From Undaria pinnatifida (Eukaryota; Sar; Phaeophyceae; Laminariales; Alariaceae), in contig JABAKD010000005.1 of the NCBI GenBank assembly GCA_012845835.1, positions 3,917,155-3,981,154 of the forward strand: a DNA stretch of 64,000 nucleotides. Direction: 5' to 3'. The stretch's first letter is position 1. Every line of letters starts with the position of its first letter. The translations under genes were made by a program, and so were the position numbers. Positions 9,776-23,200 of the stretch are shown in pieces. Below the pieces are notes generated by a model. It worked only from the letters and a program-made list of their open reading frames with translations. It was not told the origin of the DNA and did not search any database.

Positions 9776-11066
9776 ATAATAATATATTTAGCTGAATAAT
9801 GGTGACTCCCCTTAACCCAAAGTCGCCAAAAACGTCATATGCCTGTTTTGACTGATTCTACGTTGCCCCCCGTGCAACACCGATGATTTTCTTCAACGAA
9901 CCGGTTGGAGGTACTCCAAGGCATGCCCGTAAAAATTTTCGCGCAAAAAAATCAAAGATCTGACCTGCCTGTGTTCAGCGTTAAGCAGAATCTAGCGAGA
10001 AAACTGAATGCTAGATTAAAACCAAGTAAATTGAAGGAAAGTACGTATCTTCTTCATTTTTAAGCGCAAAAGCCTGAATGTCCACGCCGTGTTTCAGAGA
10101 TGGACCCTGAAATTTTGCACAAGTGTTCTACGTGCCCATCCCGAGGCCTGACGTCTGGCACTTTCTTCTCTTTTTTTTTTATTCGCTGAAAAAGGTTTTG
10201 TCTAAGGTGGGCCACATTTTCCAAAAAAAATCTTGACTGACAAAAAAATCAGACCAAAAAAAAGTAAAAACAAAAACTCCGGCAGGTGAGGTCTTTGCAA
10301 TGGCACATAGAAAACGTGTACAAAAATTTTAATGTCTGAATCGAAAGAAAAAACGGCGTGGACATTCGCCGAGGAATATATATAAATATGTATTTTTTAA
10401 CGTGAACCAGAGTGTACCTGTAATAGACCATGGGAATGTTCATCGGAGGGAAGCAAGCTACTAACTTTTCTCCGTTTTTTTTTTCCTCAAAGGGGTAAAA
10501 AACTCGTCAATGGCGCCACGGTAGAGTTATACCATATCGTTCAACGTTCGACCTTGTGACGGATATATATATATTTCATTTTTTATAATATATATATATA
10601 TATTGCTGTATCCTGAGGAACAGCAGGGCAACGCATATCGTTGATTGCGTTACAGCCCTATATCTGTAACCAAATAAGACATGTAGGATTGGAGCTCACA
10701 GCACCAGAAATCTCGTCAGCATTAATCTCCGGGGAACCCCCTCGCCGCTGGCGGAGCATTTGAGAAGAAACACAATTCTAACCATTCTTCGTTAATTCTC
10801 CAGCGCGCACGCTCAGAATGTAATATTTAACCCCTCTACAACTGGAAACCCGTTTTTGGGGACAAAATTACCTGGATTTAGTATAGGGAGGGGTTCGGGG
10901 GCTCTAAAGGGGTTAAGAAGTCCTCGGTGAATTTTCCAACCGGCGACACTCCCTTGTTTGGCTACACACCACCATCACCTGGACCACTCAGTCAACCAAC
11001 ACCCCTCCAAGTCCAGAATAGGTTCCACAGAGCCTATACCCTGCCATGGGCGCGCGTCTCGCTTAC
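9776..11066. other. Intergenic or 3' region of the WD40 gene; no exon recognised
   Basis: It includes a MITE2 fragment near 9850-9905, a TA-rich microsatellite at about 10560-10605, and a minus-orientation R4 repeat at 10850-10917 (TAGTATAGGGAGGGGTTCGG). About 10700-10740 resembles 57300-57340 (CTCGTCAGCATTAATCTCCG). The WD40 gene must continue below 11067, because its last recognised exon ends in an intron donor, but I could not find the next exon. Confidence 0.4.
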
Positions 11067-11249
11067 CTTGCTCTTCGCGGGTCCCAGCTCGTAAAACAGG
11101 CCCACGACATCCTCCGCGGCTGCTGGTCGCTCCTGACTCGCCGCGGCACGCAGACCCGGGCATAAGGCCCACAATACGTCCGCGGCTGACCACACCCCGA
11201 GCCTGTCGCTGCGGCTCCCGGGCGGGGATAGCTTGTTGGCGGAAGGCTC
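11067..11249 (-). CDS. Probable WD40 gene exon (intact copy of a duplicated pair)
   Basis: The acceptor reads GCAATTCAAG, followed by 61 codons in phase 0 (EPSANKLSPPGSRSDRLG, VWSAADVLWALCPGLRAAAS, AEDVVGLFYELGPAKSK) and a consensus donor GTAAGC at 11066. Phase matches the exon ending at 12141. A diverged copy of the first two thirds lies upstream at 11616-11504, so the exon has been tandemly duplicated. Confidence 0.5.
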
Positions 11250-14200
11250 CTTGAATTGCGATTTACCGACGAACAGGGGACGCGGAAGCATGGGATCACG
11301 AGTGCCGGGAGACGGGTTGCGAGAGAAGGCTAATGTGGGCTCTTGTTGTAGATGATGTGCGTTGTAAACATCTTAGATACGTACCGTTGTGGGACGCACG
11401 CACACCAACGTCAGATGGCAGCTAAGAAGTTTAGTTGGGTTGGGTTGGGTTGGGTTGGGTTGGGTTGGGTTGGGTTGGATTGGGTTGGGTTGGGTTGGGT
11501 TGGCTTGCCGCTGTACGCAGGCCCAGGCTTAACGCCCAAAATCTGTCGGCGGCTGACCGCACGCCGAACCTACTGCTACGGCTCCCGCACGACGTGATAT
11601 TGTGGACAATAGATTCCTTGAATTGCATTTGACCGGCGAAAGGAGGCGGGGGTGGGGGAGGACAAGGGGTAGCGGGCACGAGGTAACGGGGAGCGCTCCT
11701 ATTTGGGCTCTTCATTTGACCGACTTGATGGCTACTTGTTTCTCGAGTCGCGGAGTGTAAGCCAAAAACCTGAGTCAGTCTTTTTCAGCAAACGTCAAAC
11801 GCCGAGCCACAAAAACACTCCAGCTAGATGCAAAAAACGTATTACCCCGCAAAATGCCGCGCGTAACTGACCATGATACCCAATCAAGCGTCAATAAAAT
11901 AGCTGGCGACTTGATAGTCAGATCACTCACAGCCTGAACATAAACAAGAGATCGCGAGCACGGGTTCACACACGGGGAGGTGTACTATTGTGGAGCGTTT
12001 TTCTTAGGCCTGTGAGTTTTTTTTCTTCACGGATGCTGCTAGCTGAGTGGCGGATCACAGCCAGCCGACTGGGTTGGCCCTTGTATCCCCGAAAACCTGC
12101 TACAACTCGGCTACCGCTGCATACACATTCGTTTTCCCACCTTCTCTTCCGGGACCGGTATGGCGACAGCTATGTGGTCCCCTCCGCCCGTCCAAGGAAC
12201 ACGCGAGCTCTCTACGAAACCCTGGCCGTCGCGTATCGCGCCGCCCCCGCCCGGTGGTTGCTCCTCTCGGTCTAAGGCGAGCACGCCCAGCATGCTCCCG
12301 GATACTAGATCGTACGCGACCATCCGGCCCGACGCATCCTTAACAAAGACACGCGTCGCCGATGAAAAGATAGGTTCAGGAGGAGGTTTGGAGGGAAATC
12401 AGCCTTTGGGTTGCTGGGCACAATCGTTTAGCGTTTTTCCTCGCCTTTTTTACCGATTCTTCACGGCGATTTTTCACGACGGTTTGTCTTTTGCTCGTCC
12501 CGTCTATTATCCTCGCCCTTTTTTATTCTATTTCTTCCTCTCTAGACATTACTCAGATTCAGGGTCCTCACTAATCAGGCCCTTCTCCCCCCCCCCGTCC
12601 CCACTACTTGGACTGTACTCGCCTTCTCATTTTTATCGCGAGAAGACGTCAGCCCTTTCTTCCCTCGTCGACTTGCATCGAAAAGTATTTGGTTTCATGT
12701 ACTCGTATCGTTGTTTCGGTCGTCCTCCGATCATGACCGCTATTTCAAGACACCAATTATTTGTCCACCGCCTTCAAGGGAGACGTCGCAGGCGGAGCAC
12801 CATGCGCTCTCGACCTTCCTCACCTGCGCGAACGCCAAAGGGGTCTCTTGCAGGCACGCAACTCGCACGATACCACTGCCGCGCGCGCCGTGGAGGCACC
12901 GCAGGCTGACAGCCCCCCCGCCCGCGGAGCTGCTGCTGCCGCTGCTGCTGCTGCTGCGGAAGCTTTCGGTGGTTCTGGCGATGTGGTGGATTTGCACCAT
13001 CTCGTCGGCGCTACCGGAGAAGAGAAACCTATACCCTCCGCAGGTTGAGATAGGGACCGTTTTTATTTTTCCGGCCGGATACATTTTTGGAAGGGGCGGG
13101 AAAAGGGTAGGAAAATGAGATAGAGTGCTATCAGATACACGCCTCGGTGATCATGGCTGCAAGTCGATCGGCCAAATCAGCATGGCATAATTACCAGGCG
13201 TACGACTATGTCTGGGGTGATGAAACGAGTGAAATGATATATTCCTGGTAGCAACTGTTGTTACTTGGAGAGACGCTGGAGTAGCGATTATAGGTAACGC
13301 GGTAGGGGTGCAACGATTCACACGCCGGGCAGATCACACCGATCCCCACTCAGTGATTTAGACCTTTCAGAGAAGATCTCTATGATGTGTATGATCTAGC
13401 TCATGCTACCTGGACCAGCCTGCCAGGTGGGAAAAAGCCGAATGATCTGGACGATCTAATCTAGCACGTGTTTCCTGGGTTGGATCTGTACCCTGCGTAT
13501 ACAGATCTTGGACAGCATCAAGCAACGGTAGACGCAGGATCTACTGTAGATTATCTATATGATCTGTGTGATCTATATGATCTGTTTGATCTATATGATC
13601 TGTATATGATCTGTGTGATCTATATGATCTGCGTGATCAATATGATCTGTGTGATCTATATGATCTATGTGATCTATGTGATCTGTATGATCTATATGAT
13701 CTATATGATCTATATGATCTATATTATCTGTCCGAGGTGTGACATGGTTGAAGGTTTTCCATGTAATGTGGCGTAGAGGGGTAACCCGATGACATACGAT
13801 AGGTAATAGTGCGATCAATTCGCTGAGAGTCGACGAGGGAATAAATATCTGGAATCTTTCGGCAATAAAAAAATGAAGGCACCCACGGTAGTCGGGAGGG
13901 GCGGGACAAGAGCCTGTTTTGTGATCCCGGAATTGAATTTATGTTTCTAGAAAGGGAGAAGGAGAAGGGAAGAGTGCCAAGAGAACAGAAGGGATGAGCG
14001 AAAAAACACCAACAAAAAAGCAAAACGTGTAAGAGACGAAAAACTCCATTTATTTGATCCATGCTCTAATGATAGTGCGTTTCGTGAGCACGAACCCGGA
14101 TGCATGCTACGATAGAGCTTACCAGGTAGCAGTTTTTTTTCGTCAGTTTTTGTTTCTGAATGACGGACCAGCGGCTCCATACCCCCAAATCACGGGGATG

Positions 14201-17200
14201 GGACATTATTCTTGTTTTGCGATGCGGATATTTGTTTTTGGGTGTAGGCGATGGGTTTGAGCTTTTTTTCAGTTTATCCAAGGAGGAGGAGGAGGAGGAC
14301 GAGGAGGAGGGGGACGAGGAGGAGGAGGAGGAGGAGGAGGAGGAGGAGGAGGAGGAGGAGGAGGAGGAGGAGGAGGAGGACGAGGAGGAGGACGAGGAGG
14401 AGGACGAGGAGCAGGAGGAGGAGAAGGAGGAGGAGAAGGAGAAGGAGGAGGAGGAGGAGGAGGAGAAGGAGGAGGAAAAGGAGGAAGAGGAGGAGCCTCC
14501 GGGAGCCTCCGAACAAAAAACGATCCCCCGTCTAGCGCAGCATGCGTCGACGCAAAGGCCCCCGGACCAAAGCTACGGTATCCTAGCCGCTCGCACGACT
14601 GGCTGTGTATACAGTGTACCTCACAGGGACAAAGAAGCTTTGTGTAGACGATTGTTTCAGCACAGCGTAGCTTTACAGTTCCGCTGCGGATTCGCATCAT
14701 CGAGAAATTGAACAGCACAGGAACAGGGGGGTCGCTCGCGCGGGTGACCCGAGTTACCGCAAATAAAGCCCCCTACTTTAGCCTAGGTCTCTGCGAAAGT
14801 GAGAGAGCTCAGATCACGGTAACGCTGAGGAAATCCGTCCGGTTGCACGTTTTTCCGAGTAGGTCCATGCGATGCCGGTCGGCACGAGAAATTCGCCCCA
14901 AAACCGACCCCCGTATCCACTTCGCAGCAAATTAACAATATATATATGTATATATATATTTTTTTTTTTCGCCGCCCGATTATTGTGCAGCAGCATGAGA
15001 TTTCGATGTCGGCCACCCGTAAAACTTAGTAGAAAGAAATAAAAGAAAGCCGGATGAAAACCAAAAAAGGAAGGAATACTTTCGACTGCCCACCTCCTCC
15101 CTTGAAAAGCCAGAGCCGTTACTCTGGCGCGATGCCTCGATAGCCCCTCCCTCGTGGTTCCTAGCACCGCGTCGGACAGGTACACTCCGCCGTTCTCCGT
15201 CCCGATCGCAACCAGCGGGGGCAACACAGTGGAAGCGGCAGAAGCCCAATGCCGCAGTCCCTCACCTCTTCCTCCCCCGCCCCTACCCCCTCGCCCCCCT
15301 CCTTTTCCTCCTTCTTCTCTTCCTCCTTTTCCTCTCCCTTCTTCTCCTCCTTCGCTCGCTCCTCCTCTTCCTCCTCCCCCTCCCGCCCCCACGATATCTC
15401 GTCCGTCTGATCCTCCTCTGCACACCGCGCAAGCCGTGATCGGCGAAGGCAGCACCCACTCAGCCGATGGCAAGGCCAACACATCAAGCCTTGCCGTCAA
15501 ACATTCGTCGCTATCACCGCCACCGCCGCCGCTATCACCACCACCACCACCACCACCACCACCACCACCACCATCACCGACGCTGGCGGGAACTGTGCCC
15601 AAACCCACCGGCTCGAAGGCATAGGTAGGAAGCCGATAAAGCCTCCAGACGTTAGAGTTAGAGCGCCAAACTGAAAGCCCACCTCTTGCGACGATGCCGG
15701 GGCAGCCACCACCACCACCACCACCACCATCACCGCCACCACCACCGCCGCCACCACCACAACCACCACCGCCACCACCACAACCACCGGCACCAACCCT
15801 GCTATAATCTCCCTCGATAGTCGACAAAAGCTCGACATGAGCAACATGAAACGCGGGGACCAATCTCAAAGGTAGCGGCGGAGGAAGGGTAGAGTTTGGT
15901 TGCTGCTTGCCATCGCCTCCTTTCCCTGAATCGGTTGGCTCCGCTACCTCCCCGGCTGCCAAACGCCTCCGGTACTCCTCCAACTCCTTTGCGCGCAGTT
16001 TTTCTTCCGGGGAAGGTATGCGCGGGATGCAGCACTCGGGTCGACCCAGCTGTATTGGCGACACCACTGTCGACATGTCGAGGAGCGCCCCTTGTAGCCT
16101 AGCGGAATCGGTCGGTACAACTCCCCCTCCTGCCTTCACAGTTACGGTACGGTTTGCGCTGATTAAGGTGTCCGTATCCCGTCCTTTTGTTTCTTTTTTG
16201 TTTTCGGGGGTCTGGGTGTAGTTATCTAGCTGCCCCTCCTCCTCGTCCGCGTCCTCGTCCTCGTCCTCCCCGGCACTATTCATAACGTGTTTCGGATGAA
16301 GGTTTAGTTCGGAAAGCGGGATGAACGAGGGAAGAACCCACGTGCCGACCCGCCCACCAGAAAGCGACACAGCGAGGCGTTTTCCATCGGGGGAGAGTGA
16401 ACACTCTGTCCCCACTTCCGGAATGTCCACAAAGCAGACGGCCCTAAAAATGGGAGGATTGTTTGCGGCGGTGGATAAAGTTGGTGTGGTTCTACCTTGT
16501 CCGAAGCTCTCGTCGCTGCTTGGTTGGACTTCTAGAACGGCCACCTCAAAGATGGAAACCCTCGATTTTGGAGGCGGCAGCAAGTCGGGGGACCCGTTGT
16601 CCCTGTCCTCGGGTTTTCTCATGTCTGCGTGTCCCGCGTTTTCTCCTGCCGTTGAGCTCGGCGGTTTTCTGCTGCCCTCCCCGCCCGAATTGGTCGTCGC
16701 GGCAGCTGCTATTCGAACGAAAGTACCACCGCACTGTCCCCATTTATCTGTGAGGAAGTGAACACGAAAAAGCGAAATATTTTGAGGTATGCGTTGTGGA
16801 GTTAGAAAACCTATCGAACCCCCCCCAGGCTGCATCGTCACACAAATTATTTTTTGTTATGTTTTCGTCCCGTTTTCAATTATTTTTCGTTTTTTTTTCT
16901 ATCATCTATTATCTTCGCATTCTGTATCCGTCTCCCTCCCTTTTGAATCTCAGATCCGGGGCCAGATACCCCCCCCCTCCCCCCTTTCTCCCCCTTAAAA
17001 AAATATAAGGTATATATAATAGTTGACCTCGGCAGGCGGCAACGCCGTAAAATACTATGTGTATATTGGGGTTGGCGTTGGTTGGCAACGACGCTGTAAA
17101 ACATGCCAATCACTGCGTGAGTTAGACAACCAGGGCACATTTTTGTTTTTTGGCGGTCACCATGATGAATATCGAGTTAGATCATTTTGTGCGGGGTGGA

Positions 17201-20200
17201 GAACCGTAACTCCCCACAAGCGGAATGATCGCATCACGTAGTGTGAATATGGTAAGGCACCCACGAGGCAGTTACATAGTAGTACCCATTACTGTCTCTG
17301 GAGTGGCCACACCAAAAAAAAAAGTAATTCATTGGCGCTGTCATCTATAAGCAAGAAAGTAGGCGAAGTCCGTCTTACGAACGGTTCCTGGAAAAACGCA
17401 GTTCACCCTTCCTGCGGCTCGCCGAGTACCTCACGGCGCTTCACGTTTGGTGCAAACAATGTCTGCCTGGTTGGTGAAAACCCGGCGTGCTCCGTCACGG
17501 CATAATAGGGATGCAAGGGTCTGTGGTCTTAAGGCTGCGAACATGCACAAACTGAGTATATCCCCCCCCCCCCTGTTCCCCCTTCAAGTATCCTATCATT
17601 TTTAGCCGGGAGAAGCTCGTCACTTGGCGGCATGATACGTAGCTGTTACGGCTGTCGCTCAACATCACAGATCACAGGTCGCGCGTCGACCAGGAAAAAA
17701 CAAGGGTCTCGAAATCTCTAAGTCGATCATGAGGTGTTGCTTTGTAGGATGGCCACCCGTTTATTTCACCTCTGATTGCGCCCACCGGGCGAGAAAGAGA
17801 AGTGATGGTAGCCCTCGTTCCCCGACCGAAAACGCCAATCTGGCCCGAGATCTCCTCCAGAGAGCCGGCTAGCCGCAGACACACTGACCCGTCCTGTCCT
17901 CCAGTGAACAACAGCTAAAAACATGACGGAACACGAGAGCAAAGGTGTGTGTGTTCTTTCGCTATGATTGAAAATATGTCAGCAGCGCGTTTGATGGAGG
18001 GCTTTTCACGTACATACACGGGGCAAGACGGTAGGGCGTGGTCGCGACAAAAAGCGTGGTAGCCGTGTGCCAAACGAGCACGGTGGTAACCGGGCGCGTA
18101 CAATACGTTTTGGTTCAAATACCCAGGAAAAGATTTCGAAGAAAACAAAAATAACTTTCTGTACCTGTGCTTGATGTCGACCTTATCGGCATGAAGGCTG
18201 ACAAGTCAAGGGTATCAAGTCACACACGCGCGTTGTGGCAGGAGTGACCACTGTCAAAGGTCTTCGTTCGAATACCGTGGGGACTGATTCTACGATAGCC
18301 CCCCCCCCGAAAACTAACGATTTTCTCTAACGAACGTTTCATGGCTGCTTGACACAAGGAAGGATGCTTGAAAAAACTGAGGCGTCTTTACCGGCTTTGT
18401 CTCACAAATCGTACCAAATAAAGTACCAAATATATTTAACTTTGTAGAGGTTTTAAGTTGTTTTTCTTGTTCTTGTGCCTTTCTTAGTCAAATCGCGAGA
18501 GGGCGTCGACCCACCCTAACCCTAACCCTAACCCCAACCCCAACCCTAACCCCAACCCCAAGCCCGACCCTAACCCTAACCCCAACCCTAACCCCAACCC
18601 TAACCCCAACTCTAACCCCAACCCTAACTCTAACCCTAGCCCTAACCCTAACCCCAACCCTAACCTCAACCCTAACTCTAATCCAGGCTAGGGCTCCGAC
18701 CCGAGCGCGGCTTCGCCGCGCGTTTTGGAAAAACTGATTAAAAAAAATGTGCGGACCACCTCACACATCGAAATATATTTGGTACTTTATCTGGTATGAT
18801 GTGTGGGGTGAGAACATCGCAAAGGCTACTGAAAAACTAATTTCATTTTTTTTTTCTTCGGTTTGCAAAGGACTATTACTATTTACGGGGAACCCTAGTA
18901 AATAGGACCTACGGTGGACACAAAAACCTATATATTCATCTATTTTTACGAACAAATATTTGGTCCTTTTTACTATCGTCCTCCGTAAATAGTACTTTCG
19001 AACAATGACAAGACGGGGTGGGGCAAGGGGTATCGCTTTTCAGGATATACGGCCGAGACCTGGTTTCACAACCAGCCGGCGATTGGGTTACCATAGAACG
19101 ACTTTGGGTACCTCGATTCTGAGAGCGCCCAGGATGAGAGCACTCCGGACTGAAGAGCGATCAAATCGGCATGTCCCGCCTATTATGCTAAAGTCTACCA
19201 GGTACTTATCTCCCACTACAGATAAGAGAAATGTGTAATTAAGAGCGCTTTTTGGGGCATTGTCACGGGGGTACTCTTAAAGCGGGGTACTCATTGCAGC
19301 GTTAACTGGCGCGATCAGTACTCCCGAGGGGGGAAAACATTTGTTGCCCTGTAACCTCGCTAGTGAACGAAATGCTCCGCGAGGAGGTTTTTACTCCGCC
19401 ATCGCCCGACGGAACTGGCCCGCCTTTGTGTGCCATACATCGATGCATATAGAAAAAAGTAATGTCTGTTGATGCTGCGCCGGCATTGCAACAGCTGGAG
19501 AGGGGGTGGTGCGCGGGGGTCATAAGCGCGCGTCTCCGCTGCTGGTGCCCTAACGCCGTTCCTTACGAGGCGTGGGCGATCCCACTGTACGTGTGCGGCA
19601 GATTCTAAGAAAATTCTGAGCTCCTACCGTGAGGACATCTGTCCATATCTCACACCCGAAATACGACTTCGAAGGCATTCGTTCGCGCATCCCGACCAGC
19701 ATGTCTACCCTAGTCTTGCCACAAGTAAAAAAACTCGGAGTAAGTATCACGCCCTTCGCAGTGGATAGGATGCCGCGAACTCCTCGTACATGCATTAACC
19801 TGTTTCGGTGCGGGGCCCAGCCCATGTGAATTATTGTCATCGTGGCAAATCCCTTGCATCACACCGCAGAAAAAACGTTCTTACTCTTGCACCCAAACGA
19901 TTCGTCCCCGAAAAAGGGATTTTTTTCATTGAACGCTGCGTGAAAATCAAAAGTTCCCCATCTTACAAGTCCCAAGAGAGTGGTTCCAAAGTAATACAAA
20001 AAGGGATGCAGCTCTTAAGGAATTACCTTGGTACGATTTTTGGTTTTCATAGACTCCTCAAGCGAGGAACATACAGAAAACTCGAGTGTCCTCTTATTGT
20101 ACCCAAAGTCGGTTTTTTGGGTGAGCTACGTTTTAGTTTCTGATTTTTAAATAATCGCCTTTTACTCTCCAGCTCAAATCGTAAGAGGCTTTGCTTGGCC

Positions 20201-23200
20201 TCAGCAACCTTCTGGACCAATAAGTCGTTGCTTCAGGTGTTTTTTCCCGTCTCCCCGCCCGATATTTTACTTCTTTTTTTATCGCGGATAGGGCTCATTC
20301 CGCGTCCCCACTGCTCAGCTTCCCGTATGCTCGCTCGTCGATTTTCAGCGAAGTTTGGTATAGAGCTCTTCAAGTCTGGAAGGAGCCCCAGAGAGTTACG
20401 GTGCACTTCCTGCGGTAGCGTGCATCTGCGTCTCACTCTCGGCTTATACCCCGACAACGTCCTCACCTCTCCTTGTCGATCCCACTCTACCGTCACTACG
20501 CCGCCACCTTCGCAAGCGCCCTCCCCACGCCCGTATTCATCACCCTCGCCGCGTCCCTGCCCGGGGAGGTCATCCCTACCATCATCCACCAGTCTTGTCC
20601 GGCTGTCAGCCCCGACCCCGGCTACGCTCGCACCGTCTCCGCCAAGCTGAGCTGGCGCTTTCTTTACGCCGTCACCCTTAACAGTAGCTGGCGCTTTCTT
20701 CGCGGCGTCGACGTTAGCTGGCGCTTTTTGTTTTGCGCCATCTCCGTTAACCTTAGCTGGTGCTTTTTTCTCACCATCGCCGCTAGCGTTAGTAGCCGGC
20801 GTCTCCCCGCCCCCGTCAAACCGAGATGATCGCGGACGCAGCGGCAACGGTAGCGGGGGGTGAGGGTTTAAGAGCCACGTGGAGGGGGGACTGGACCGCT
20901 TGAGGTCGATGTCTGCTTCAGCTTTGGCGTCGTCGGCAGGGCTTGTGTCCAGCTCCGGGTGGCGCTCGACGATGATCGCCCACGCCCGATCGACAATCTG
21001 TTTGCGTTGAAGAAAAACGGTCGATTTTTTCGGACACCGGGGCGTGTTGGGGTTGATCAAAGATGCCTTGAGGTTTCTTTTTTGGGAAATTATAACCCGA
21101 GAACGGGTGTTTGGGCCGGTCAAATAATGCCTTCCTGGTAGACGTATTACTTTTGCGACAATTTTTCGTTAACGCCGAGAACGGATGGTTGGGCTGTTCA
21201 AGTGGTGCTCAGATGTAACCCCTTTTTCGACGTTTTAGCTGTAGGAACGTTTTGGGTGATCTGAGTCTCGCTTTTTGGTTTTTCCGTCGTATGTTACGAA
21301 GGTCCTTGGACAATCTTTTTGGTTTTCCCGTCGGGCGTTACGAAGAGCTGTGACTCGGCACGACTTAAATATCCAGGTAGCTATAAATCGGACTAACAGT
21401 TGGTCTATTTCCGGAAGTACCGATTATCCGAAATGTTTGGGTTTCCATACTCGCAGGAAGGATTGTCAACGCGGTGTGCGTTTTCTCTTTGGTTTCGCGG
21501 GGCCCCGGGCGGGGGGGCTGACTTCGCTCGCTTCGCTCTCCTGACTTAAGCCGGCATGTCGGCCTACCAACGAGATTGTTTTGTCAGCCGACTAGACGAC
21601 TAAAGTCACTTCGGGTGGCTAACGACACCAACTAATTAAGTCTGTAATCGCCAAGCGTTTGCCGACTCTAAGCTCTAACGAAAGGAATAGGTGTGCGTGA
21701 ACCCTACGGTAGGAGTAGTTACTTTTTTTCTTGTTTGTTCACATTTTCTTTTTCCTAAATGACGGCCCTTCTTAACCCGACACCGTCAGAGAATGTCCTT
21801 CGCGTTTTCGAGACATCGTTCGTCGTATTCATTCACTTGGCCATGGGACGGGTGGTTAGCGCCCTCGTTTTTCTCCGAACCAATTTTTTTTTTGGTTTGA
21901 GATATGCCGAGCTCCCCCAGTAGTGATGGTGGGCGCCAGAAAATAGTTGTTGCCCCTCCACCGTAACGCGTAGCATGCAAAGATGAGGGATCGGTCCTTG
22001 AATTGGTCGAACTCACAGCTGACGCATCAAGTTTACTCGACGTAAGTGCTTGGGTGATGTGTTCCCGTTGAACCTCAAGCGCAGATTGCTATGAACTACC
22101 AGACTCTGCAGTGTACTGATATCAATAGTCTCCTTTTTGGGGGGCGGTGGCCGGCCTATATACTGCATGTACAGGGGCTTGGTTCAATGGGTTGCACTTT
22201 GCGTTTTTTTTTTCAGAGAGAGTCAGTTTTCGGGGTGGGGTACTAACTCTACCACTTTTTCGCTTTCTTTTCTTTTCGTTTATTTTCGTTTTGTTTATAT
22301 TCCTTTCTTTCTCTTCTTTTCGTTTCTTTTCTTTGTTTTTTTTCCCAATTGACCGTAGTCTGGCGTGCGTATGCGTAGTGATAGGTACTACGTGTAATAC
22401 GTATATATATGCGTGGTAGTCTTTTCCGGGCGGCAAGCGGCTTAGTCGGTTTTGTCAGGCGCGAGTAGTGTAACGTATGCACCAGTATGGACCTGGCACA
22501 ACGTAGGCTGACTCCCGATTTCTCTTTTTATATTTTTGAGGCATGAATTGCGTCAGCTATAATATATGCCTGTACCACCTTTGGTTTGTTTGTGTTTTTT
22601 CCCTGGGGCATTCCTCCACTCCAGAGTGACTGGAGCCTGTCCTGTAACCACGGACTTGATTATGCGAGTTAATGTGAGAACAACAACTACAACTAACTAT
22701 TAAATTCGCAAAAGAGGCACGCGATATGAAACATATATAAAGAGCCTAATAAAAATTCTTGTGCAGCCCTACCGTATGTATAGCGTGTGCCAGAAAAAGA
22801 AAAGAAGTCCGACTTAGGGTACGTTCAAAACCTTTCGCCTCTAGCCTCCAACTCACAACAGCAGCAATAACGGGCATGATTGTCAGATACCCACCAGTTT
22901 CCTGTACTCTGCCGTATATGTTTTGCTTGTCTACTACGCGCGGTGTCCTCGTCTCTCTCTTTCTCTCCCGAAGGAATATGCTAATATCCACCAAACTCGC
23001 TCTTCGCATAATCCTTCGTTATCCCCTAATCAATCATGCCTTCTAAATGTATCAAAATCCATTCCCGCGCCAAAAACCCCAGATTTCCTACGTTCAATCT
23101 TACACACATTAGTTTAATTGATCCTGACACCATGATACAATCTGTGTTTGCTAGGAGTTGTTCGTGTAGTCTAATATACTACTGCGGTTTCAGGTTTCAT

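Noticed and set aside
13468-13818. DLYDLYD and DHIDHID repeat proteins
   Set aside because: They are translations of the GATC minisatellite inside a WD40 gene intron.
14160-14718. Long Glu-, Arg-, Pro- and Leu-rich open frames on both strands
   Set aside because: All are translations of the GAG/AGG microsatellite at 14279-14494 in different frames.
18484-18669. Chromosome end suggested by the CCCTAA tract
   Set aside because: Unique-looking sequence continues on both sides and the repeat is degenerate, so it is interstitial.
19550-19840. Minus-strand ORF with RERMPSKSYFGCEIWTDVL
   Set aside because: The same peptide-like phrase appears in broken form in other R5 copies (43200, 55350), with no frame conservation, so it is a dispersed repeat.
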